In this document: positions 10,919-21,601 of the stretch, piece after piece
Layout of the letters: every line of letters starts with the position of its first letter
Position numbering within the stretch: position 1 is the stretch's first letter
Assembly: GCA_027922465.2 (NCBI GenBank)
Contig: BQMF02000386.1
Location: 186,001 to 250,000 of the forward strand
Origin: Turritopsis dohrnii
Lineage: Eukaryota > Cnidaria > Hydrozoa > Anthoathecata > Oceaniidae
Length of the DNA: 64,000 nucleotides
Direction of reading: 5' to 3'
Program-made: the position numbers and the translations under genes
Notes under the pieces: model-generated
What the model was told of the DNA's origin: nothing
Databases searched by the model: none
Seen by the model: only the letters and a program-made list of their open reading frames with translations

Positions 10919-11893
10919 TCTATATACTAATCACGAGTGTGCATCCGCTTTTTTCACGCTTTCACTCTCTAAAATTTCGGGTCGTTTTTGCGGTCACTTA
11001 TTCATAATGGAGTGTCAGACCACGGCGGTTAATATTTTTCTACGATTAGTATAGCGGAAAACATTGCATTGCATTTAATCGTTTCAAATGTTTTGATTAT
11101 TCGCGAGACAACAACGAAAGTATTGCGCGAAGATTTATTAATGTTTTTAGGGTAAGTACGCTTTAGAACTTTTTTGTTTGTTTGTTTTGTTTTTTCTTAT
11201 AGTATTAATAGGGTTTCTGCGCCATTACTTTTCAAATAATACGCGATTGAAGAAATGAATATCATGGTTTTTAATCACGACGGTCTGGGTTCATAAAGAA
11301 AATCGCAATTGTTTTTAATTCACATTTTGACACTTTTACGACTTTCGCGTTTGGCTTTTATTTACATTGGGGTGTGGATTCCATGAACAGTTACAGCGAT
11401 TTTAATCTTTTTGTTGTTTACCTGTACGCACAATTTATTTTTACTACTGCATATATCGTATCGTGAAAGATTTATTATGAATATTTTGATGTGTTTCAGA
11501 TCTTCTGATTAAAAAGTTTTTCTGTTCATAACTCCAGTGTTGAACTAAATATACTTTAGCCGGAATACCTAGAGATTTTTAAAATTAAAGGAGTGAAGAG
11601 TGTTTTTTTCTGTTTTGACGTTAGATATTTTTAATCTTGGGGAACCATTGCATTGCATCTTCAATTTATACATATGTAAAAAGTGAAAAAAGTGGACGCA
11701 CAGCGTTTTTTTTTTGTTTTTTTTGATGAATTAAAACCTGTGTTTTACACGCTGTTCAAAACTACATTCTAAACATTCTACATTCAAAACAATTGAAGAA
11801 CTTTATCTTACTAAAATTCACTATACTAAGCCTTTCTCTCTGTTCAGCTCACATCGATTAAAACCTGTAAAAAATTTTTACTCGGGTTACTAG
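10919..11893 (+). mobile_element. Helitron 1 (complete, non-autonomous, 975 bp)
   Basis: It begins TCTATATACTAATC and ends in CTAG, preceded by an AACC...TAAAAA/TTTTTA...GGTT hairpin. It lies between A (10918) and T (11894), the classical Helitron A|T target. A related full-length copy lies at 44084-45053 on the other strand. It carries no Rep/helicase, so it must have been mobilised in trans. Confidence 0.8.
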
Positions 11894-12584
11894 TTATCTA
11901 TATTCTAATATGCGCTGTGCATCCGCTTTTTTTCACACTTTCACTCTATAAAATTTCGGGTCGTTTTTGCGGTCACTTATTCATAATGGAGTGTCAGACC
12001 ACGGCGGTTAATATTTTTCTACGATTAGTATAGGGGGAAAACATTGCATTGCATTTATTCGTTTCAAATGTTTTGATTATTCGTGAGATCAAATAATAGA
12101 CAACAACGAAAGTATTGCGCAAAGATTTATTAATGTTTTTAGGGTAAGTACGCTTTAGAACTTTTTTGTTTGTTTGTTTTGTTTTTCTTATAGTATTAAT
12201 AGGGTTTCTGCGTCATTACTTTTCAAATAAAGAAATGAATATCATGGTTTATAATCATGACGCTCTGGGTTCGTAAAGAAAATCGCAATTGTTTTTAATT
12301 CACATTTTGACACTTTTACGACTTTCGCGTTTGGCTTTTATTTACATTGGGGTAAGGATTCCATGAACAGTTACAGCGATTTTAATCTTTTTGTTGTTTA
12401 CCTGTACGCACAATTTATTTTTACTACTGCATATATCGTATCGTGAAGAATTTATTACGAATATTTTGATGCGTTTCACATTAAAAAGTTTTTCTGTTCA
12501 TGTTGAACTAAATATGTTTTAGCCGGAATACCGGCTAAAATTGCACGGAAATTTTTGGACAACATATTGTCCAACACACAAGTG

Positions 12585-12959
12585 ATGGCAGAATCTAAAA
12601 ACTGTATTTCTAAATATTGGACGATGATTCGTGGCATATGTAATTACATATCGTACGATATGATCACGTCGAATCCGTATCAACATCAAACCGAGAACGA
12701 AACGCGAAGTAATATCATGTTTTTAATTAAGAAATTTAATGACAATCATCATCATCATCAACAACATAATATTATTAATAATAATAATGATAATAACATA
12801 AATAATAATAATAATAATAACATGCAGCAGCTGTTAGAAGACGATAGATTGAAAATAGATAAACGTTTTCAGAAATTGGAATCGTGTGTGGTATCATTGC
12901 AACGTATAAATCAAACTATTGTAAATTATTTAAAAATAGGAAATAATAATAAGAAATAA
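12585..12959 (+). CDS. Virus-like small protein with Asn/His-rich linker
   Basis: The first ATG of the frame (MAESKNC, 12585) gives 124 residues. An N-terminal helical part (KYWTMIRGICNYISYDM) and a C-terminal coiled-coil-like part (LKIDKRFQKLESCVVSLQ) flank a low-complexity His/Asn linker at about residues 58-82. The stop overlaps an AATAAA signal, and the next gene starts 29 bp later on the same strand. No family is recognised. Confidence 0.6.
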   Translation: MAESKNCISKYWTMIRGICNYISYDMITSNPYQHQTENETRSNIMFLIKKFNDNHHHHQQHNIINNNNDNNINNNNNNNMQQLLEDDRLKIDKRFQKLESCVVSLQRINQTIVNYLKIGNNNKK

Positions 12960-12988
12960 ATTATTCTTTTATTGACAATTGTGTCGTC

Positions 12989-15900
12989 ATGTTGAACCTT
13001 CCAGATTTTACAATTATAAATAGTCAAGCTGGTAACGATTTAAAGTCGTTACCATATGTATCTCTTAACCGACCTGATAACATAAAGCAAATCGGATTTC
13101 ATCCGTTTAATGTTCAAACCGTAAAAGATCGGTTTGATAATGGGAAAGTTGGAAATAATGAAATTAAACAGTATTTCGAACAACAGCCACAAGATGGTAC
13201 AATGTTGGGCGATTCGTTTGGGAATATGGAACGGATGAAATTGATGATGCAGGAAAGGCAATTGGCGGATGCTTTTCAACAAGATTTGGACTTTATGTTT
13301 GATGCAAATGCTAATTCACCGAATTTAAATGCCGGGTTAACGCGTGCTGATATGGTACCACATTTAATGACAGATTCAAGTGTATTCAATTTAGCATTAG
13401 GTAATACAGGTCACAAAAATTTTGGTGAAGATCCATCAGCATTTAATAAGCAAAAGTTCGATATTAACGGTACAATTGATTACGATTTGAAAAAACGTAA
13501 AGGTCAATTAAAAGCTAAATTATACGAGAAACTATTGGGAGATGATAAATTAAAAAGGGGATTACAGCCGCCACCTACTCAAACAAATAATTCATCATCA
13601 GGTGATTCTAGTAACGACGTATTGTCGAAATTAGATGATTTGGCAAATAAATTAGTAGAATTGAATGATAAAGCGGGGACATTAGAACAAAATCTACTTA
13701 AAAAGAAAACTAATGTAAATGATAATAACGAACAATTGACAAAATTTCTTAGTAATTTAAGTACAACTTTAAATTCCATTCATCGTGATAAACCTCCACC
13801 AAAAAGTGAATCGGACGATGAATCGGATAATGATAATGATGGTTCAAATGTTAATCGTGACATGGTTAATGATTTTAGTCAGTTTATGGAACCAGAAGAG
13901 GTTGTTCAAAATTTAGGTGGAAATGATGAAGATAATAATTTAGATTGGGATGAAGAATTCGATCAGCCAGTAATACCGTCACCTAAAAAAGATGATGTGT
14001 TGGCTAAAAATTTCTTCCCGTCTCAAACTGGCTTTAACGAATACGAAAATATAGCTGTGAATAAGAACGAGTCAGAATTAAAAATTAAATCTATGGAAAT
14101 GAAATATCTCGATCTTGTCATGACACACCCAATAATTTCACAAATATTACAAAACAATGGTATTGTGGTCGACATTAATTCACTTATAGTAAATGGTAGC
14201 GTCGTGTCTGAAAACACATTACAATTTTTACAAATGTGTTTTGATGAAAGACGTAAACCATATCCAACAATTTGGAAATTAAATATCGGGATTAGGGATT
14301 ACGATATGTGGTTAATGTCGAGCACTAATTACCTTTTACAAGAGGAAAAATTTGTGAATTATTATTATTGCAAATATATTTTTGCTATCGCTAATCATTT
14401 TATCGACAGTGAAATGTACAACGATAACGAAGATGATATGCCACCTGTATTAAGATATCGATACGTTGACGAAAAAACGTTCGAAAGCAGTTTAGAGGGT
14501 GTGACTTGGACACAATTTTTAGAAAAAATCATGAAAGTAGGTGGAATGTCCGATATAGATAAAGATAATATCATGACAAGTATGCCGGAAATTAGTTTAT
14601 TCTTAATGAAATTCCGAAATGTCGTATCCAATTATATCATGTTGGTGGAAGATTTGCATTATTTAGTAACCAATGTACTTACACACGAAAGATTAAATCG
14701 CGAAAAACTAAAAACCTATTTGAAATCACTAAAATCGCGAGTCGTTGGCTATTTTCATACGGATATCGACAGGCTTTTATACCGTTTATGTTCGGATAGT
14801 GGCAGCAATACACACGATTTTTACGGACATGAAGAAACCGTAGGTGCAACATTTATAAGATTAATAACGTACAAAGGTGCCAACAGCATTATTTGTGATT
14901 TCATACGACAGTATCTGCCAATTTCCGAAATTGACGATAACATCCAGAATAGATACGGTTTTCAAATGTTGATTAACTTTCAGAGATTGTGTAATAGTTT
15001 CGTGGATGATTCGACTTATTCAAAATTCCTATCGTTTCCAGTCATGTCAAAAGTCATTTACTCGCTAGCTACATCAGAACAAAACGACCAATACGTGAAA
15101 TCTAGTACCCAAATGTACGACATATTTCTGTCAAATGTCACACCTCATTCATTGAAAGCAGATTCTATTGTTAACGGATTACAAATAAATATACAGAATT
15201 GCAGATCGACATTTTCATATTTTTCATATTTACTTAAAGAATATTTCCTTAGACGTGATATTCAAACTAATGATAATCATCCACCATTTACACCTGCATC
15301 ACAAATAATTAATGATGATAATGATATTAACATAGATTTAATGTCATTTAATCCAAATTATGATGATGATGATGATGATGACGATGATGATGATGACAAT
15401 AATAATGACAATGATCACATTCCTACTTTGCCTATATCTGTTGATGTTTCAAATCCAGTACGTGAAATGGTAAATATAGAAACACAAACTTCACCAGTTG
15501 AAGTAAAACCATTTAAAGAATATGCAGAAGCGGCATTTCAAACAGACATAATTCCACACAAAACACAATCTACCGAAACTGAACCTTTACAATCTAAAGA
15601 TTTTATGCAACAAGTCAGTATTGACATTCAATCTGAAGAAATTCCAGAAGTACATAAACCTATCGAATACTATCCGATAACATCATTTAATAGGCTATTT
15701 AATACTCTGAATGAAAGCATAGATAATACATATTTAAATGATGGGAATAACGATGTAGAAATGGTGGATCGTAGCGATAATCCACCGCCAGACGATAATG
15801 ATGATGATAGGATAATAATTAGAAAAGGTAAATTAGACAAAATAATAGAAAATGTCGAAAGTAAAATATCTGCAATTACAAATATTCATAATCAATCGAT

Positions 15901-17593
15901 TGCCAATGCAACACATAAATTAGAGCAATTAACAAGGTCGTCAACAGAATCTTTGGATAATAACAGGAACGAATATCTGAGATTATTAGACGAGAAACAG
16001 AGAGAATTATTAATAATACAACGTGAAAAAGAAAATGAACGGGTAGAAGCGGAAATACGGGAACGTGAACTGCGTAATCTCAATGAAAACGAAAACAGGT
16101 TGGCAAGACAAAGATTAATGGAAGTGCAATTACAAGCTAATAATACCTTGAAAAATACACAGATGACGTACGAAGATAAACAAAACGATTTGACAAATCA
16201 AATTAACGAAAGCCAAGATTTAATATCTACATTAGAAACAAATGCTAAAAGAAATAATAATATCATACAAGAATTAAGTGATAAATTGCAACAGCATATT
16301 GGACAAAATACCGAACAACAATTGGAATTGAAAAAACGAGACGAATTAATTCAAAAACAAAAAGAGGAATTAACTACACTGTCATTACTCAAACAAAATA
16401 ATGAAGATATAATTGCGAGACAAAAAACACAATTCGATGAAGAAATAGCACGGCAAGAACAAACATATCGACAACAATTATCAAACAATAAAACAATTTC
16501 TCAACAAGAAACACAATACTTGTTAGAACGGAACGAAGCATTGCTTCGTGATCAATTGACACAAGAACACAATGAAATTGTGAGTGAGATAACGGGAAAA
16601 CTGACAAGAGATCGCGATCAAATTGTCGAATACGACTCGCAACAAATAAACAATTTAGAAGATGCTGTTGATACGTTAACTAACAAGAATCAAATATTGG
16701 CCAACGAAAGTGAAAGAGCTGCTCAAACGTATAAAGATTTGCTGAATCAGCAACAAATTAAATTTGAAAAAACGACACGAAATTACGAAGAAACGACAAG
16801 GGAATTAAGAAAACAATTAGAAATGCTACAACAAACGTCTGCTACATCGTTACCAGATAAGATCGGTCAACATGCTGTTATCGATAATAAAAACGAAAAT
16901 ATGAAACGAAAAATTCCAAAATTAAAAGTGACAGACGATGCACTATCGAATAGCAATAACACACAAGATACAACAAATTCACAACAACAACAGTTATACG
17001 GAAACGAAGTGGAAAACATGTTGTTTGAAGAAGCTGGTCACGATTTACAACAAAGGATAGAAAGAGAAGCGGAGGCACGTGCAAGACAGAAATTTTTAGA
17101 AAAACATATGGATACACCCGGTTTCGATATTATAAACACAATATTTCCTAATGATAATGACAATGAATACAAAGACAAAAGAAATAACGACGACGGTAGA
17201 AACATTGCATTAGACGGATACGAGAGTCTGGTACAGAAATCCTTACGTCAAAAAGATTATGTGGAAGAAGAGAAATTTCTTAAACATAATAACAATGACG
17301 GTGTGGATTCTACAATAAACGAAGAATATAACGACGGGATAGTGTCACGTGCACTAATGTATGCACAGAAATTACGTTCTCGTGCCAATCTTCAAACGCA
17401 ATTCGATAACGGTTTGGATATCGATACGGTAAGATTAATTTACGATATGGTTAAACGAGACTCGAAATTGAAAGACGTGAGACGGTACGTGCTACGTGTT
17501 ATGGATCAACAAGCTGTAGCTCGAAGTATAAGCGGGTATAAACTGTTGTTGCTGAAATTTTTAAGGATGAAAATTTTTAAAAAGCAACGATGA
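12989..17593 (+). CDS. 1534-aa coiled-coil, acidic virus-like protein
   Basis: This is the largest ORF of the window, with a single uninterrupted frame. The N-terminal third is acidic and Asn-rich with heptad-like stretches. The middle part (about 370-760) looks globular and helical. A poly-Asp run sits near residues 792-803. Residues about 940-1320 form a long Glu/Gln/Asn-rich coiled coil (for example RELLIIQREKENERVEAEIR). The C-terminus is short and basic. I see no Walker A motif, polymerase motif or signal peptide. An intact 4.6-kb frame amid decayed transposons implies recent acquisition or selection. It is probably a structural or tegument-like component, by position only. Confidence 0.65.
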   Translation: MLNLPDFTIINSQAGNDLKSLPYVSLNRPDNIKQIGFHPFNVQTVKDRFDNGKVGNNEIKQYFEQQPQDGTMLGDSFGNMERMKLMMQERQLADAFQQDLDFMFDANANSPNLNAGLTRADMVPHLMTDSSVFNLALGNTGHKNFGEDPSAFNKQKFDINGTIDYDLKKRKGQLKAKLYEKLLGDDKLKRGLQPPPTQTNNSSSGDSSNDVLSKLDDLANKLVELNDKAGTLEQNLLKKKTNVNDNNEQLTKFLSNLSTTLNSIHRDKPPPKSESDDESDNDNDGSNVNRDMVNDFSQFMEPEEVVQNLGGNDEDNNLDWDEEFDQPVIPSPKKDDVLAKNFFPSQTGFNEYENIAVNKNESELKIKSMEMKYLDLVMTHPIISQILQNNGIVVDINSLIVNGSVVSENTLQFLQMCFDERRKPYPTIWKLNIGIRDYDMWLMSSTNYLLQEEKFVNYYYCKYIFAIANHFIDSEMYNDNEDDMPPVLRYRYVDEKTFESSLEGVTWTQFLEKIMKVGGMSDIDKDNIMTSMPEISLFLMKFRNVVSNYIMLVEDLHYLVTNVLTHERLNREKLKTYLKSLKSRVVGYFHTDIDRLLYRLCSDSGSNTHDFYGHEETVGATFIRLITYKGANSIICDFIRQYLPISEIDDNIQNRYGFQMLINFQRLCNSFVDDSTYSKFLSFPVMSKVIYSLATSEQNDQYVKSSTQMYDIFLSNVTPHSLKADSIVNGLQINIQNCRSTFSYFSYLLKEYFLRRDIQTNDNHPPFTPASQIINDDNDINIDLMSFNPNYDDDDDDDDDDDDNNNDNDHIPTLPISVDVSNPVREMVNIETQTSPVEVKPFKEYAEAAFQTDIIPHKTQSTETEPLQSKDFMQQVSIDIQSEEIPEVHKPIEYYPITSFNRLFNTLNESIDNTYLNDGNNDVEMVDRSDNPPPDDNDDDRIIIRKGKLDKIIENVESKISAITNIHNQSIANATHKLEQLTRSSTESLDNNRNEYLRLLDEKQRELLIIQREKENERVEAEIRERELRNLNENENRLARQRLMEVQLQANNTLKNTQMTYEDKQNDLTNQINESQDLISTLETNAKRNNNIIQELSDKLQQHIGQNTEQQLELKKRDELIQKQKEELTTLSLLKQNNEDIIARQKTQFDEEIARQEQTYRQQLSNNKTISQQETQYLLERNEALLRDQLTQEHNEIVSEITGKLTRDRDQIVEYDSQQINNLEDAVDTLTNKNQILANESERAAQTYKDLLNQQQIKFEKTTRNYEETTRELRKQLEMLQQTSATSLPDKIGQHAVIDNKNENMKRKIPKLKVTDDALSNSNNTQDTTNSQQQQLYGNEVENMLFEEAGHDLQQRIEREAEARARQKFLEKHMDTPGFDIINTIFPNDNDNEYKDKRNNDDGRNIALDGYESLVQKSLRQKDYVEEEKFLKHNNNDGVDSTINEEYNDGIVSRALMYAQKLRSRANLQTQFDNGLDIDTVRLIYDMVKRDSKLKDVRRYVLRVMDQQAVARSISGYKLLLLKFLRMKIFKKQR

Positions 17594-17642
17594 ATCCATA
17601 AGCGATCGTGAATTATCGATTATAAAGAATGTTGATATTAGT

Positions 17643-17762
17643 ATGTCACACATAACTAAATTACAAAAAGGTGGTGGTGGTATTAACACTGATATTGCAC
17701 AAGTATTTATTGAAGATTTTTTAAATTTTGAACATATGTTAAATAAACATAATGTCGAATAA
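17643..17762 (+). CDS. 39-codon ORF overlapping the integrase start
   Basis: It starts MSHITKLQKGGGG and ends LNKHNVE with TAA at 17760-17762. It lies 49 bp after the 1534-aa gene and overlaps the integrase ATG (17752) by 11 nt in another frame. The tight overlap is typical of compact viral genomes. No family is recognised, and it could be fortuitous. Confidence 0.35.
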   Translation: MSHITKLQKGGGGINTDIAQVFIEDFLNFEHMLNKHNVE

Positions 17763-18543
17763 TGAAAATGTAAATAAATTATTTAAGAAATTATCAAAAG
17801 ATTCAAAAAGTGTTTTGTTTTTGGAAACTAGAATCAACTTGAAGAAGTTGAAAAGATCAAATTACCATGGTGATAAACAATTATTACAAGAATTAAATAA
17901 TACCAATAATAATAATCAACAATTCATAGATTCTTTTGTTAATGAAAACAATCATAAACAGATTTTAAAGAGGGTTAGAAACGTATACGATAACGATTAT
18001 TCTATATTGTATTCATTAAATGCACCTTTACAACGCGTACAAGTAGATTTAGCCGATATTAGGTATTTTGGAATACCAAATATTAAATACGTATTAGTAT
18101 GCGTGGACTTGTTTTCTTCTTATGTATTTGCTTACCGGTTAGCAAACAGGTCAACATTACCGAAAAAAATGATGGAATTTTATGACGAAATTGCTAAATA
18201 TAGAAAAGGTAAATCAATGATGAGTGTACAAGGTGACGAAGAATTTACACGAAACAATAGCATTATAAATATAAGTAAAGAAAATAACGTAGAAATATTT
18301 TCGACTAAAAAAAATGGTGGTCACGCCTTTGCAGCAGAACAAAAGATTAGAGAATTGAAAAAATTATTGACACAATATAAATTATTAGGCAATAAACATA
18401 AAAATAGTGCAAGACCTATTAAGGAAATAGTCGAAAACATGAATCACAAAGTATCGGAAAAATATGGATTTTCACCATTCGAGTCGTTTACGAGATCACT
18501 GAGAAGTGATGACGAACGAATCGTATTTAACACTAACAGTTGA
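17752..18543 (+). CDS. Retroviral-type integrase, catalytic core (Polinton/adintovirus-like)
   Basis: The 263-residue frame carries an rve core with D99 (VQVDLAD), D162 (VQGDEEF) and E196 (AFAAEQKIRELK), a D-D-33-E spacing. YVLVCVDLFSSYVFAYRL provides the central strand pair. The N-terminus lacks a clear HHCC zinc module. The frame ends 10 codons after FSPFESFTRS, before the C-terminal DNA-binding domain, which continues in the next frame (18506-18883). Integrases of this type join linear virus or Polinton DNA to host DNA. Activity depends on whether the frame change is bypassed. Confidence 0.85.
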   Translation: MSNNENVNKLFKKLSKDSKSVLFLETRINLKKLKRSNYHGDKQLLQELNNTNNNNQQFIDSFVNENNHKQILKRVRNVYDNDYSILYSLNAPLQRVQVDLADIRYFGIPNIKYVLVCVDLFSSYVFAYRLANRSTLPKKMMEFYDEIAKYRKGKSMMSVQGDEEFTRNNSIINISKENNVEIFSTKKNGGHAFAAEQKIRELKKLLTQYKLLGNKHKNSARPIKEIVENMNHKVSEKYGFSPFESFTRSLRSDDERIVFNTNS

Positions 18544-18883
18544 AAAATCACAAAAATTACATAAACGATTATCGAGATATTACGAAAAGAAAAATAGACG
18601 TGCCAATAATCAAAGACATCAATTAAATGTCGGAGACAGAGTATTGGTGGCTATGCATAGACTTAAAAAATCCAGTGTAGGTAGACCGGAATTTGTCAAG
18701 TTTACAACACAAAATGTACGTTTATTTGACGAAGATAATGTTTACGTTGTCATAAAAAAGAAACAAATGACAGATTTCAATAAGTCTTTGGATCAAAAAC
18801 AATATTATTATTGGGTTGAAAACGTCGAAACTGGCGTCACTTTAACGGGCAGATTTGCGAGACGTGATCTGTATAAAATTTAA
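18506..18883 (+). CDS. Integrase C-terminal SH3/chromo-like domain in the +1 frame
   Basis: The frame overlaps the integrase core frame and continues it. EKSQKLHKRLSRYYEKKNRRAN is followed by LNVGDRVLVAMHRLKK and the beta-rich tail YYYWVENVETGVTLTGRFARRDLYKI. This matches the tail layout of Polinton integrases, a basic linker and then an SH3/chromo-like fold. A one-base frame change within about 18525-18543 separates the two parts. It is either an indel mutation or a programmed shift; I cannot tell which. Confidence 0.7.
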   Translation: MMTNESYLTLTVEKSQKLHKRLSRYYEKKNRRANNQRHQLNVGDRVLVAMHRLKKSSVGRPEFVKFTTQNVRLFDEDNVYVVIKKKQMTDFNKSLDQKQYYYWVENVETGVTLTGRFARRDLYKI

Positions 18884-18885
18884 AG

Positions 18886-21342
18886 ATGATCATCTATTTC
18901 GATAAAGTACCGATTGACGAAACTACCGGTGAGATTGTTCTTCGTTTACAACAAACTGATATCGATCAGAAAACAATTAAAGTGAAAGAGAAACAAATTA
19001 TTGCCATATTAAAAGCACTTATTTATCGTATGACAAGATATGTTGTAGATTCGAAAGTTAGAACTTATCAAAAACAGTTAGCAAATATTACAAAGTACGA
19101 TCACAGTCTGTTTAAAATGACGGTAAATAAAACATATACAATATACTGGGAATTACCATTTATTACAAGACTTGGAAAATACGACTTAGACAAAAAAGGC
19201 ACAAAAGTAGTTGAAAATACATCTTATACATTTCAAATGCCAAATGATGCAAAATATTTACATAAATATGAAAAAGTATTAAGAGATAATAAAGTGGTAG
19301 ATGTTAATCCACCTGCTACTTATTTAGATGTATATAAAATGTATAAAGATAATACTACTATTTTTTGGCAGCAAGGTAACAGTAACTATTTATCAACACA
19401 ATTGAAATTTACAGGAGGCGATCAAAATAAACCAAGTATGCATGCTACATTACCTGACAAAATTACTCAGTCAGGTGTTTACGTTAATAGATATGGACTG
19501 TATGATACTTATGCTGTAATTACACAAAGTGACGGAAACAAGAGATTATATCATAAAAATCTTTTACAGGAAGTAGACATTTACGATCCACATTCGGATT
19601 TTTATAACTCCACATATAAAAGTGAAATGGACTATTTACTTAGTGGAAAATTCGATTTTCCTTATTCAAATCTATTTACTTACGAAGTTATAAATGATGC
19701 ACAGAAATTCTTTGATCTCGTACGACTGGGAAAATTCGATAGTAGAACTGTTGGATTCTTTTACATCATTAAAAACACGGTTACAACATTTGGTGACCGG
19801 AAATATTCCTTTTTTTTACACAAAGACATGACTAAAGAATTATATGTTACTAACGAACTGTTTGAAATATGGGAAAAAACATTTAAATATTTAAAAGATG
19901 CCATAAGAGTTGGTATTTTAAAAACTCAGAAAATTACCGTTGATCAATTGTCTAATATTAATAGATCGATGCATATAACACAAACATCTAATTTTACCAT
20001 TATGTATGGTAGCAATGCAGATGGCAAAAATAATTACAATAGTCAACGCACTGGATTTGTTAAATTGTATATAAATTCTGCTTATCCCGGTGCACATATG
20101 ACCAATATCAATGTTGAGGATTCAACAGATGGAACTTATAAAAATGGATTTTTCCCACTCGTAATTTATCCACCAACATCCATTGGATATCGAGAAAAAA
20201 ACCCATTTAATTATATTAATATGAAATGCCAAACCTATACAATGACAACACCTTTAGTAAAAGATAAAAGTGTTGCCACACCTTTAACGTCGTACATTCA
20301 AACGAGTGATAAATCCGGAGAAATAAGAATTAAAGATTTAAATATAAAAGGCATGTGGAAGGGTTTTGAAGAACCTACATTTACTTTCGACGATAAAATG
20401 ATTAAATTCGAAATCAATAATTCCATATTGGTAGTTTACCAAAAGGCTGTGAAACCATCTATTTTAACGCAGGAAATAAAAGGCCAAGAAAGTAGCAATT
20501 TAGCTGTTATTGTAGACATTATTAATTTACCAATAAAAGAAGTTGATTCAACTAAATTATGGCATAATCTATGCGAAAACAAATGTCTAACTGGTTATGC
20601 TGCATACGATTACGATTTAATTGAAATACCGTACACGATATTACAATTAGACGGAAAACCATTTAATTTAGGAAAGGAAAAATATTTAACTGACATTATT
20701 GTTTCTGTTGAACAAAAGACAAAACCTGATCAACCAAAATTAAAAAGAGTCGGTGAAAAAAGACCAAATCACAGTATCATGATTGAAGATAGATTGAAAC
20801 TTGTAAAATCGATTGATATTGATTTCGATAGCACTGTACAGTCGTTTATGTTTGATTTCGCAAGTACGAGTAGAGATGTGGAAGAGTTTTTCAGAAAGAA
20901 TTCAAAAGCAAGCTATTTTCAACTTAAATTAACGTCAATTATCATGCCGTCGAAATTTAAAACCGAAAAAACCGGTGATGATTTAAGTACGTTGTTTGTT
21001 ACTTGTGCTGCACTAAATAATGCCATGAGAATGTTATTTCAATTTGACGAAACAAAAACTGTAGAAGATAGGCTATTCGCTATTCTAAATTTAAGCGAAG
21101 ACGAGGCATTCGTGGCGCTGAAGAATAAAACAAATGAAAATTACGCGTTCAATTTGGTAGACACTTTAGATAGTAGTGGAAGAATGCACCATCATTCTTT
21201 TCCAATTCTATTTAAGTCTATAACAGACATTAATAATTTCAGTTTATCGTTGAAAAGTGGAAAGAATCAACATATTAAATTTGAAAAATCAATATCTTTA
21301 AAGACGATTATTTTTATGTTTGAGTTATTTGCATATCAATAG
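18886..21342 (+). CDS. 818-aa virus-like protein, probable structural component
   Basis: The ATG lies 2 bp after the integrase tail stop. The protein is a mixture of beta-type segments with regularly spaced aromatic residues, without low complexity, and has a conserved-looking C-terminal part (about 640-818). No Walker motifs, exonuclease or polymerase boxes or transmembrane segments are seen. In Polintons and adenoviruses the region upstream of the hexon-like gene holds minor capsid genes, so a virion role is suggested by position only. Confidence 0.55.
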   Translation: MIIYFDKVPIDETTGEIVLRLQQTDIDQKTIKVKEKQIIAILKALIYRMTRYVVDSKVRTYQKQLANITKYDHSLFKMTVNKTYTIYWELPFITRLGKYDLDKKGTKVVENTSYTFQMPNDAKYLHKYEKVLRDNKVVDVNPPATYLDVYKMYKDNTTIFWQQGNSNYLSTQLKFTGGDQNKPSMHATLPDKITQSGVYVNRYGLYDTYAVITQSDGNKRLYHKNLLQEVDIYDPHSDFYNSTYKSEMDYLLSGKFDFPYSNLFTYEVINDAQKFFDLVRLGKFDSRTVGFFYIIKNTVTTFGDRKYSFFLHKDMTKELYVTNELFEIWEKTFKYLKDAIRVGILKTQKITVDQLSNINRSMHITQTSNFTIMYGSNADGKNNYNSQRTGFVKLYINSAYPGAHMTNINVEDSTDGTYKNGFFPLVIYPPTSIGYREKNPFNYINMKCQTYTMTTPLVKDKSVATPLTSYIQTSDKSGEIRIKDLNIKGMWKGFEEPTFTFDDKMIKFEINNSILVVYQKAVKPSILTQEIKGQESSNLAVIVDIINLPIKEVDSTKLWHNLCENKCLTGYAAYDYDLIEIPYTILQLDGKPFNLGKEKYLTDIIVSVEQKTKPDQPKLKRVGEKRPNHSIMIEDRLKLVKSIDIDFDSTVQSFMFDFASTSRDVEEFFRKNSKASYFQLKLTSIIMPSKFKTEKTGDDLSTLFVTCAALNNAMRMLFQFDETKTVEDRLFAILNLSEDEAFVALKNKTNENYAFNLVDTLDSSGRMHHHSFPILFKSITDINNFSLSLKSGKNQHIKFEKSISLKTIIFMFELFAYQ

Positions 21343-21349
21343 AAAAAAT

Positions 21350-21592
21350 ATGTTTGGTAAACAGAGGCGATATGTTAATACAAATAGTTCGTCGCATCAG
21401 CAATTGTTTAGAAAAAATGTTAAAGGTGCAATATTTCAACAGATAAAAAGTGCGTACGAAAAACATTCTGCTGATGTACGAAAACTCAATGGATTAATTA
21501 AAAAAAGTAAAGAAGAAGCTGAAAAATATAAAAAAGAATGCGAAGACATGAGAAAACGAGAAAAAAGTGCCGTTGCAGCACTAAAAGAATGA
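21350..21592 (+). CDS. 80-aa basic coiled-coil protein
   Basis: The start at ATG 21350 is 7 bp past the previous stop; an upstream extension of the frame has no ATG. It begins MFGKQRRYVNTNSSSHQQLF, followed by a Lys/Glu-rich helix (KKSKEEAEKYKKECEDMRKRE) predicted to coil. No family is recognised. The next gene starts 9 bp later. Confidence 0.55.
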   Translation: MFGKQRRYVNTNSSSHQQLFRKNVKGAIFQQIKSAYEKHSADVRKLNGLIKKSKEEAEKYKKECEDMRKREKSAVAALKE

Positions 21593-21601
21593 TTCGATAG
21601 T

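Noticed and set aside
12989..17593. Packaging ATPase within the 1534-aa protein
   Set aside because: No Walker A (GxxxxGK[ST]) or Walker B motif was found on reading through the protein.
18886..21342. DNA polymerase B in the 818-aa ORF
   Set aside because: No YxDTDS-type or exonuclease motifs; the pattern is of a structural protein.
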